Below, piece after piece: positions 1 through 6,710 of a stretch of 64,000 nucleotides of DNA (its first letter is position 1; every line of letters begins with the position of its first letter). The DNA is from Oleispirillum sp963668495 (lineage in GTDB: Bacteria; Pseudomonadota; Alphaproteobacteria; Rhodospirillales; Rhodospirillaceae), in contig OY764545.1 of NCBI GenBank assembly GCA_963668495.1, forward strand, positions 1,736,001 to 1,800,000, in the 5' to 3' direction. The notes under the pieces were generated by a model that saw nothing but the letters and a program-made list of their open reading frames with translations, was not told the DNA's origin and ran no database searches. Both the position numbers and the translations under genes were made by a program.

Positions 1-2
1 GT

Positions 3-1499
3 GATGTGCGCATCGTTCCCATTGAAACGGCCCCGTATTGTTCCAGTGAGGCTGATATTCTGTCCCCGGTTGGGATGCGGACCTTGGGGGCTTTGTTTCG
101 AAAATACCTGGATGAGGCGCAGTTGACCCCGATGGAGGTCCTTCACTGCGAGCGCGAGTACAAGCGTATCTGGGATACGGAAAACATTCTTGTATCCGGT
201 GTTGATCGTGTCGCGTTGATCCAGACCCGAAATGTCCCTGATCTTGACCTGAAAACGCGCACGGACGAACTATACCGCATGGTGGAAGCAATCGGCTTTC
301 GCGCCAAGCGGACGGCCCGTAAGCGGTATTTGCAGGAAACCGTGACGACAACGCTGGGGGCTGTGTGGGATGAATGTGCCATGCGGCCCGAAGATGAATT
401 GGACGTGGAATTTTCGACCAATCTTGTACTGGCCCGCGATTTGCTGTCACAGGGCAGCCTGATGTCCAAGCTGGTCAGGATCTCGGATTTGCTTGCCAAG
501 GAACCATCGATCGATGCCCGTCGTTTGTTGGATGGTGCTGCTGCACAGATCTTCGCCAGTCCCGTGATCTTTCAGGATGCCATTGGGCCAAAGCCGAACT
601 TGGCAGAAGCCTTGCTAACGGTGATTGATGTTTTGGAAGGCGGAGAACGCAGTTTTGACCGTGGTCTGCCGGCTTCAGAACTCTTCCTAAACGGTATCCG
701 CGATAATTCACTGCCGTTGGTTCGTGACGAGCTGTTTTCGCGCATGGTGAGTATGGTTGGCGGGCATAACCCCATGTCTCGCAATGAACCACGCAATGAA
801 ACGGTGGAATTTGGCAAGGTCGCAAATCGGCTGGTCACAGGCGATCGGGTCATAGGGGACAGTGAGGTTGCCTTGGCCCTGTTGAGCCGGGCGTGTCAGT
901 TCGTGACTGAAGGTGGTACCATTGGCCGGAAACTTGGTCTTGAATGGTTGTTGCGCGTATTGAAAACTGTGCCGCAGCGCATCCAGATTTTGAGAGTTCT
1001 GGACAAGGCATTGGAACCTGAACCGGAAATCCGTTTGACTGCTTTTACCTTGCTGCGCAGCATTATCACCAGCACGCGATCTGCCATTACCTTTGCCCCC
1101 GGTTGCCGGGATATGATCGCGCCCATGCGCAATGTTAGATTGCTGTATGATTGGCTGTTATCTCATTGCCCCCCGAAAACTGCCGCTCCGTTGCTGGAGC
1201 ATTTGGATCAATTGGTTGCAAAATATCTGGAAGAAAAACAAATCATTGAACGGGTTGATCGGCCTGATTTGAAATTGGCGGAACGCGCGACCATGTTACT
1301 GGGGTTTGTTTTGTCAGGTGTGTTGACGGATGGTAAGGCTATGGATATGGCACGGTGCCGGATTCTGGAGCATCTAAAACGCCCGGATTTTGTCGCGGCC
1401 TTTGCTGACTGCTATCCTGAACCGCAGGTGCAGGAACAGAAGCTCAGAGAGTTTTACAGTATGCTTGCCAAGGCCGGTTTTTCGGTCAATGGCAGTTAA
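3..1499 (+). CDS. Uncharacterised protein, 5' end outside the window
   Basis: I do not recognise this protein. The frame is open to the left edge, so the GTG at position 6 need not be the start and the gene is probably truncated here. The visible 498 codons encode a soluble protein rich in Leu, Arg and Glu with long predicted helical stretches, no signal peptide, no clear membrane segment and no enzyme motif I can name. The second half reads like helical repeats, which would fit a scaffold or regulatory role, but this is only an impression. A small membrane-protein gene follows 26 nt downstream in the same direction, so the two may be co-transcribed. I am sure it is coding (long, codon-like composition, no internal stop) but not of its function. 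Confidence 0.75.
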   Translation, partial: DVRIVPIETAPYCSSEADILSPVGMRTLGALFRKYLDEAQLTPMEVLHCEREYKRIWDTENILVSGVDRVALIQTRNVPDLDLKTRTDELYRMVEAIGFRAKRTARKRYLQETVTTTLGAVWDECAMRPEDELDVEFSTNLVLARDLLSQGSLMSKLVRISDLLAKEPSIDARRLLDGAAAQIFASPVIFQDAIGPKPNLAEALLTVIDVLEGGERSFDRGLPASELFLNGIRDNSLPLVRDELFSRMVSMVGGHNPMSRNEPRNETVEFGKVANRLVTGDRVIGDSEVALALLSRACQFVTEGGTIGRKLGLEWLLRVLKTVPQRIQILRVLDKALEPEPEIRLTAFTLLRSIITSTRSAITFAPGCRDMIAPMRNVRLLYDWLLSHCPPKTAAPLLEHLDQLVAKYLEEKQIIERVDRPDLKLAERATMLLGFVLSGVLTDGKAMDMARCRILEHLKRPDFVAAFADCYPEPQVQEQKLREFYSMLAKAGFSVNGS

Positions 1500-1525
1500 T
1501 GTGATTAAAGAAGGATTATGCCCGC

Positions 1526-1954
1526 ATGACTTGGGTCTATGGTGTTGTATTGGGCATTCCCATGGTGTTTTGCCTGTTGGGAGTTGTCATGGCGGTCCGG
1601 TATTTCCCTGACCGCAGGCGGATGCCGACCAGCCCGGATGTCGCCAAATTGTTACAGGAAATTCGTCAGAACAACCTATTCACTGCGGCAGGATGTGATG
1701 ATGCGGCGATCGCTCGCGTTGCTGCCACATATGGATTTCGGGTGGTTGATCGTGATGGTACGATTCTGAAGCTGCGGCGTAATGTTTTTGCCAAATTCCG
1801 CTCGTTAAGTGCCGGGGGCAAATTATTGGGCGTAGTCTTGTTCCCGCTATCCGTTGGCTTTGCCGCCGGGCTGATGATTGGTTTGGGGGTGCGCCGTGGC
1901 TATGACGAGCTAATCCATTTGGATACGGTGGCGCGCAACGTTGTTGATATTTGA
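1526..1954 (+). CDS. Small membrane protein of unknown function
   Basis: A 142-residue protein with two predicted transmembrane segments, about residues 4-25 and 100-121, and a polar cytoplasmic-type domain between them. The second segment is Gly-rich and is followed by a short charged tail. An AAGGA sequence lies about 10 nt before the ATG. I know no family for it. It follows the unknown gene at the left edge by 26 nt and probably shares its transcript. A strong bidirectional terminator lies just downstream, before the convergent zinc-ribbon gene. The frame is well supported by length and position. Confidence 0.7.
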   Translation: MTWVYGVVLGIPMVFCLLGVVMAVRYFPDRRRMPTSPDVAKLLQEIRQNNLFTAAGCDDAAIARVAATYGFRVVDRDGTILKLRRNVFAKFRSLSAGGKLLGVVLFPLSVGFAAGLMIGLGVRRGYDELIHLDTVARNVVDI

Positions 1955-1978
1955 TTATGCGACCGTGCGTGGTTACGC

Positions 1979-2007
1979 AAAAGGGGATGCTGATGCATCC
2001 CCTTTTT
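1979..2007. terminator. Bidirectional intrinsic terminator
   Basis: A perfect 12-bp stem, AAAAGGGGATGC with its complement, closes a TGAT loop. Runs of T follow on both strands. It lies between two convergent genes and can serve both. Confidence 0.85.
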
Positions 2008-2026
2008 AACTGAGCGAGGCTCAAAA

Positions 2027-3127
2027 CTATGGAGCCTGGGGTTCCGGCTGTGGCGGAGTTTTGATTTCTTCCGGTTGCGCCGACTCTGACGGAGGCTCGG
2101 CAAAGGCCACCTCATACCGGGCTGCCGCTGCCGATGGATTTTCCATCATGACCTGAAAACCGATTTGGGCTCCGGCTTCCAGTTTGTCACGCCGGGGTTT
2201 GGCAAAGGCTTCTTGAATCATTGCGCCATTTGAGTCCAAAAGGACCAACCGCAACAACGGCACGGATCGTTCACGTGGCAAGGTGTTGACAATGACGCCT
2301 CGTACGATCAGCACCTGTGTACCATTGCGTTTGGTCATGTCTGGCGTTACGCCACGGAATTCAAGGCCTTCATCCAACACCTCGACCGAAATTCCGACCA
2401 TTTTGTAATACTGGGCCGTTATCGGGAAGCGGTGAGTGATTTCCTTGCGGGCAAGCCACAGACCAGTCCCAATCAGTGCCAGAATGAGCACCAAAACAAA
2501 CAGCTTACTGCCAAGGCTGGCTTTTTTCTTTTCCTGTTGGCGCAGGCGCGAGGCCAAAACCTTCGGGATGTCTTCTGCCGTGCTGTCCAACAGGGCATCC
2601 ATATCGACGGTGTTGTTACTTTCAGTCAAATCCGCACTGGATGACGGGGCAACGGCTGCCGCGTCCAGATCATCCAGATTGGGGATGTCCAGTGGATCAA
2701 TGGACGATTTGTTGCCCGCAGACGGGTCACTATCCAAAGGAATCGAACTGGAATTGCTCGGCGGTGCCGGCGGCACAAAACCACCGTCCATGGGGGCGGA
2801 TTCCAATGGCACGGGTGTTGCCGCTGGTTGGGGGATCGGAGCCGGAGCCGGAGTCGGTGGAGCAGCAGGTGCCATCGCTGAGAGTTCGGCTTCCTGCGTT
2901 TCAATTCCGACGGTCGGTGTCGGCGGCATAAGCGGCTGCGTCGGCGGACGGGGCGCAGGAGGTTCGACAGGCGGTGCAGGCTGAACTGCGGGCGAGGGCT
3001 CTGCCCCCGGCGGGTTTTGGTGCCATGTATGGCCGCACTTGAAACACCGCACTTTACGTCCGCGTTCACCTAATACGGCATCCGCAATCGAAAACTTGGT
3101 TGTGCACTCGGGACAAGAGATCAGCAT
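2027..3127 (-). CDS. Zinc-ribbon domain protein with DUF3426 C-terminus
   Basis: A 366-residue protein. Residues 5-8 (CPEC) and 28-31 (CFKC) form the MJ0042-type zinc ribbon typical of this alphaproteobacterial family. A long Pro/Ala-rich low-complexity linker fills about residues 38-165, followed by a charged patch, one transmembrane segment at about 208-227, and a DUF3426-like domain at about 240-345. The expected topology is a cytoplasmic zinc ribbon with a periplasmic C-terminal domain. No function is established for the family. It is divergent from ftsE, an arrangement I associate with Rhodospirillales, which hints at an envelope or division role (inference). No clear Shine-Dalgarno sequence precedes the ATG. 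Confidence 0.85.
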   Translation of the reverse strand: MLISCPECTTKFSIADAVLGERGRKVRCFKCGHTWHQNPPGAEPSPAVQPAPPVEPPAPRPPTQPLMPPTPTVGIETQEAELSAMAPAAPPTPAPAPIPQPAATPVPLESAPMDGGFVPPAPPSNSSSIPLDSDPSAGNKSSIDPLDIPNLDDLDAAAVAPSSSADLTESNNTVDMDALLDSTAEDIPKVLASRLRQQEKKKASLGSKLFVLVLILALIGTGLWLARKEITHRFPITAQYYKMVGISVEVLDEGLEFRGVTPDMTKRNGTQVLIVRGVIVNTLPRERSVPLLRLVLLDSNGAMIQEAFAKPRRDKLEAGAQIGFQVMMENPSAAAARYEVAFAEPPSESAQPEEIKTPPQPEPQAP

Positions 3128-3256
3128 GCAGCCAAACTTTCATTAACAAATGGTCATTAAATACTTTTTTAGTTATATGGGAGGTTGGCGTAAAACTCAA
3201 GCATCTCACGCGCTTATGCTCTGGACCTTAACCCTGCCGCGTGCCATTGTGGGACC

Positions 3257-3991
3257 ATGAAAACAGATCGCTCAATCCATAAGAACAGCCAGTTTGACGC
3301 GCCGGAGATTTTCCGTATGGAAAATGTCGGTATGCGTTATGCACAGGGTGCAGAAATCCTTCAGGATGTTTCATTTTCTCTGCAGTCCGGCTCGTTCACT
3401 TTTTTGACTGGGGAAAGTGGCGCGGGCAAGTCCACTTTGATGAGCCTGATGTACTTGGCACGCCGCCCCAACCGTGGGCGGATTGAGATGTTCGGCGTGG
3501 ATACCACGCGCATGGCCAAAAGCACTTTGCCGCGTTTGCGCCGTCGTATTGGCGTTGTATTTCAAGACTTTCGTCTGCTCGACCATCTGAGTACCATTGA
3601 CAACGTTGCGCTGCCATTGCGGGTTGCCGGGGTGGATGAAAAGGAAATTGCCCGTCACGTCCCTGAGCTTTTGAATTGGGTTGGCCTTGGTAAGGCCATG
3701 AACTCACGTCCGCCGTATTTGTCAGGTGGAGAAAAACAACGGGTTGCCATTGCTCGTGCGGTTATCAATCGTCCCGATATTCTACTGGCGGATGAGCCGA
3801 CGGGGAACGTGGATGATCGGATTGCCCAACGGTTGATGCATCTGTTTCTGGAACTGAATCGCCTTGGCACAACAGTTTTGGTTGCGACTCACAATGAGCC
3901 GTTGATACGCCGTTTTGGCTTTCCTCGGTTGCATCTTGAGAATGGTACTCTGACGAGTCTCGGCCCGATGACGGATGCGGAGGGAGCATGA
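3257..3991 (+). CDS. ftsE: Cell division ATP-binding protein FtsE
   Basis: The ATPase of the FtsEX complex, which couples septal ring activity to peptidoglycan hydrolase activation. Walker A (GESGAGKST) is at residues 52-60, the ABC signature LSGGEKQR is in the middle, and Walker B with the following Glu (LLADEPTG) comes next. At 244 residues it is about 20 longer than E. coli FtsE. A later ATG at 3317 has a better GGAG, but starting there removes the residues that align with the family's opening Ile-Arg-Phe strand, so I kept 3257. The stop overlaps the ftsX start by 4 nt, indicating translational coupling. Confidence 0.93.
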   Translation: MKTDRSIHKNSQFDAPEIFRMENVGMRYAQGAEILQDVSFSLQSGSFTFLTGESGAGKSTLMSLMYLARRPNRGRIEMFGVDTTRMAKSTLPRLRRRIGVVFQDFRLLDHLSTIDNVALPLRVAGVDEKEIARHVPELLNWVGLGKAMNSRPPYLSGGEKQRVAIARAVINRPDILLADEPTGNVDDRIAQRLMHLFLELNRLGTTVLVATHNEPLIRRFGFPRLHLENGTLTSLGPMTDAEGA

Positions 3992-4881
3992 TGAGCTTGT
4001 TCCAACGCCGTTCCGATTTGCCATTTGACCATGATGCCACCAGTGCATTTTTGCCTGCGATGATGGCGATGATGGTGTTTCTGGCGACTTTGACACTGAC
4101 CGGAACCTTGGTCTTGGATAATCTGTTGTCACGGTGGAACCGCGATATCAAGGGGACGCTGACGGTTCAGGTCATTCCCAATGATGCCAGCCCAAAGGTT
4201 AATCAGGATCGCGTCAAGAAAACCGTTGAAATACTTGAAGAAACATCTGGCGTTGTCCGTGCGCGGGTTCTGGAAACCAAAGAACTGGTGTCGCTGATTA
4301 AGCCTTGGCTTGGGGATAATGATCTGATCGCCGATCTGCCGCTGCCCAGCTTGATTGATGTAACCATCAAGGAAGACACCCCGCCGGACCTAGAGGCACT
4401 GTCAACCCGGTTGAAGGCGCAGGTTCCCGGTGCGTCCGTTGATGACCATCGGGTTTGGCTGGCGCGGGTGATCAGACTTGCCGACGGTTTGCAAATTCTG
4501 GCCCACGCTGTGATGGTGTTGGTAGCAGGCTGTGGGGCCATCATTGTAATCTTTGCAACGCGGACCGGGTTGGCAATTCATCGGCAGAGCATTGAAATCT
4601 TGCATATGGTCGGTGCTCGTGATTTTTATATCGCCCGCCAGTATGCTTTGCGCGCCCTATGGTTGGGGGGGCAGGGTGCCGTCATTGGGTTTGGCGTTTC
4701 CGTTCCGGTGCTTATGGCTCTGGGCGGGATGGCAAAAACTTTGGAGGGAGGATTGCTGGCGGAAGTCGGGCTTTCCTACGTTCATTGGATTGCATTGTTC
4801 TCTGTGCCTGTCGTTGCCTGTGTGCTGGCGACGGCGGCGGCTTTTGTAACCGTCATGCGTAACTTGTCGAGACTGACGTGA
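3988..4881 (+). CDS. ftsX: Cell division protein FtsX, permease-like
   Basis: The membrane partner of FtsE. The 297-residue protein has an N-terminal cytoplasmic stretch, a first transmembrane helix near residues 25-45, a periplasmic domain of about 120 residues that normally contacts the hydrolase activator, and three C-terminal helices. This is the standard FtsX layout with four membrane segments. The gene starts in an ATGA overlap with ftsE and ends in a GTGA-type overlap with the next gene, so the block is probably one polycistronic message. Confidence 0.92.
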   Translation: MMSLFQRRSDLPFDHDATSAFLPAMMAMMVFLATLTLTGTLVLDNLLSRWNRDIKGTLTVQVIPNDASPKVNQDRVKKTVEILEETSGVVRARVLETKELVSLIKPWLGDNDLIADLPLPSLIDVTIKEDTPPDLEALSTRLKAQVPGASVDDHRVWLARVIRLADGLQILAHAVMVLVAGCGAIIVIFATRTGLAIHRQSIEILHMVGARDFYIARQYALRALWLGGQGAVIGFGVSVPVLMALGGMAKTLEGGLLAEVGLSYVHWIALFSVPVVACVLATAAAFVTVMRNLSRLT

Positions 4882-5486
4882 AACGGGTAGTAAATTCTTT
4901 TGTCATGACCGGATGCCTGCTGCTTGCCCTGTGGGTGATCGGCCTTGTTCGGTTTGTGGAAACTTTGCCGGAGCCACAGGAACCAGAGCTGCCAACAGAT
5001 GCCATTGTGGTGCTGACCGGAGGGGAAGGGCGTTTAGCCACTGGCCTGAATTTACTGCGTGAAACGCCGAACAGTCGTTTGTTCGTTTCAGGCGTGTCTG
5101 ACGGTCTGACGGTTGATGGGTTATTGCAACAAATTGGTCAGGACGATTATCCGGTTTCTCTGCGTAGTAAAATTACTTTTGGTCATCAGGCCCGCACAAC
5201 TGTTCAGAATGCAAGAGAAACGGCGGAATGGTGTGAACAGGAAGGTATACGTTCTATCCGACTGGTGACTGCCGCCTATCACATGCAGCGTAGTTTGTTA
5301 GAATTCCGTCCGGTTATGCCGGATGTGCAAATCGTCCCTCATGCGGTGCAACCCGCATCCATACGTTTGTCAAATTGGTGGCAATACCCAAGAACGGTTT
5401 TGCTTATGTCGCGGGAATATACAAAATTCCTGATCGCCAGTTTTGCGCATATTTTTGGTTTGACTACCGAAGGATTTCGTCCGTGA
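4878..5486 (+). CDS. YdcF/SanA-like DUF218 membrane protein
   Basis: A 202-residue protein with an N-terminal membrane anchor (about residues 8-28) followed by a DUF218 domain that begins with the family pattern of a hydrophobic strand and TGG (AIVVLTGGEGR). DUF218 proteins such as SanA, ElyC and YdcF are linked to envelope integrity and peptidoglycan precursor metabolism in enterobacteria, but the reaction is not settled. The GTG start overlaps the ftsX stop, and its own stop overlaps the plsC GTG start. Continuous coupling with ftsEX and plsC supports an envelope role. Confidence 0.85.
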   Translation: MKRVVNSFVMTGCLLLALWVIGLVRFVETLPEPQEPELPTDAIVVLTGGEGRLATGLNLLRETPNSRLFVSGVSDGLTVDGLLQQIGQDDYPVSLRSKITFGHQARTTVQNARETAEWCEQEGIRSIRLVTAAYHMQRSLLEFRPVMPDVQIVPHAVQPASIRLSNWWQYPRTVLLMSREYTKFLIASFAHIFGLTTEGFRP

Positions 5487-6214
5487 CCGCTGTTCGTTGT
5501 GTTTTGTTCAATATTCTGTATGTCTCTTGGACCATTATTTGGGGCGGGTTGCTTGTTCTTTTGCTGCCATTCCCACGCCCGGCTATGGTTTGGGGGAAAC
5601 GAGTCTGGACCGGGATGATTGTGTTTCTTGCCCGCTGGGTCATGGGAATCCGTTATGAGGTCCGGGGCTTGGAAAACCTGCCCAAGGGGCGCGTGATTCT
5701 GGCGGTTAAGCATCAATCGGCATGGGATACGTTCTTTTTTGATCGCTATTTGCCGGATGCGGTTTACGTCCTGAAAAAAGAATTGCTGAGCATTCCCTTC
5801 GTTGGTTGGCACATGCGCAAAAGCGAACAGATTGCCCTTGATCGTTCTGCTGGCATTAAGTCCATGAATCTTTTGATTGATCGCGCCCAATACACATTGG
5901 ATCGGGATCGGCAGATTGTGATCTTTCCTGAGGGAACACGGACAAAACCGGGAACATCAGGAAAATACCAGCCCGGCCTTGCCTTGCTGGCATCCTCGGT
6001 TAAGGCTCCGGTGGTTCCGGTTGCCTTGAACTCTGGACTGTTTTGGGGCCGAAATGCGTTTTGGAAGAAGCCCGGAACAATCATCGTCGAATTCTTACCA
6101 ATGATGCCAGAGGGACTGGACCGTCGCGCCTTTCTGAATGAGTTGCAAAGCCGAATTGAAACTGCCACGCGCAAATTGGAAGCCGAGGCGACAAGCCGTA
6201 ACGGATCGCCGTAA
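5483..6214 (+). CDS. plsC: 1-acyl-sn-glycerol-3-phosphate acyltransferase
   Basis: Transfers an acyl chain to lysophosphatidic acid, making phosphatidic acid at the inner membrane. The 243-residue protein has an N-terminal hydrophobic segment, the HX4D catalytic motif at H77-D82 (KHQSAWD), and the glycerol-phosphate binding motif FPEGTR at residues 148-153. The frame extends to an upstream ATG at 5375, but that would lie inside the preceding gene. The GTG at 5483 gives a 4-nt overlap like the other junctions of this block and a normal family length, so I chose it. Confidence 0.9.
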   Translation: MTAVRCVLFNILYVSWTIIWGGLLVLLLPFPRPAMVWGKRVWTGMIVFLARWVMGIRYEVRGLENLPKGRVILAVKHQSAWDTFFFDRYLPDAVYVLKKELLSIPFVGWHMRKSEQIALDRSAGIKSMNLLIDRAQYTLDRDRQIVIFPEGTRTKPGTSGKYQPGLALLASSVKAPVVPVALNSGLFWGRNAFWKKPGTIIVEFLPMMPEGLDRRAFLNELQSRIETATRKLEAEATSRNGSP

Positions 6215-6241
6215 ATTTAGGCGAATAGAATTCACTCGCCC

Positions 6242-6250
6242 TGTGGATAA
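6242..6250 (-). promoter_or_regulatory. DnaA box, exact match
   Basis: TGTGGATAA on the plus strand reads as TTATCCACA on the minus strand, the strict E. coli DnaA consensus. It lies 27 nt after plsC and about 460 nt before the nrdJ start. Confidence 0.5.
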
Positions 6251-6281
6251 CTCTGTGTGCAAATTGTGTGTTGTGTATGTT

Positions 6282-6301
6282 GCTTTGCTTATAAGCAAGG
6301 C
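6282..6301. repeat. Near-perfect palindrome centred on TTGCTTATAAGCAA
   Basis: The inner 14 bases (6285-6298) are a perfect palindrome, and three more pairs, one of them G-T, extend it to 20 bases. No T-run follows, so it is not an obvious terminator for plsC. It may be a protein-binding site. Confidence 0.45.
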
Positions 6302-6563
6302 GTGGTAAAGGGTAAGAGCTGAAATTGTATTGGACGGTTTTTCTTAAAAAATATGTGTGCGCTTGTGAAATGTAATATTATTCACTTGGCCTAACTTTTC
6401 TAAGTTTCGTAATAAATTATTTTAAATCAGTAGTTTAGGTTGTTTGTGTCTGTTTTGCGTTAGAAACCTACTCGGGTATGCATGTCAGCGGTTGTGCGCG
6501 CAGCGGTTAGTGCCTGTTTCCGATAGCTTTGGAAAAACGGAAATTACCATTCCAGACTGGACC

Positions 6564-6646
6564 TGTGGACAACCCGGTTATAGACATGCACCCCTTTGTG
6601 AACCCAATCGGATTTTTTCCGGTATTTGGGCCTCCCTTTTTTCACA
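6564..6646. promoter_or_regulatory. Two DnaA-box-like sites upstream of nrdJ
   Basis: TGTGGACAA at 6564-6572 is the complement of TTGTCCACA, one mismatch from the strict box. TTTTTCACA at 6638-6646 fits the relaxed consensus TTWTNCACA. DnaA is known to regulate nrdAB in E. coli, so similar control of nrdJ is conceivable (inference). Confidence 0.35.
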
Positions 6647-6710
6647 GTTTTTGCTATGCTCGGGCACTTTTTAAAATATGCCTGCTTTGACCCGTTGGAG
6701 TTACGAATTC

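Larger units (their letters stand above)
6215..6710. other. 496-base AT-rich intergenic region before nrdJ
   Basis: No convincing gene lies here. It contains a DnaA-box match on the minus strand (6242-6250), a near-palindrome (6282-6301), a strongly AT-rich core (about 6330-6430) and two more DnaA-like boxes near nrdJ (6564-6572, 6638-6646). I looked for a cobalamin riboswitch B12 box and clear NrdR boxes and found neither. A TAAAAT at 6672-6677 could be a -10 element for nrdJ, but no matching -35 is evident. Confidence 0.6.

Noticed and set aside
6215..6710. Cobalamin riboswitch before the B12-dependent reductase
   Set aside because: I looked for the conserved B12-box and flanking elements and found none.
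6215..6710. Chromosomal replication origin
   Set aside because: Only one exact DnaA box is present and no typical origin genes such as dnaA, parAB or hemE are nearby. Promoter control of nrdJ is the simpler reading.
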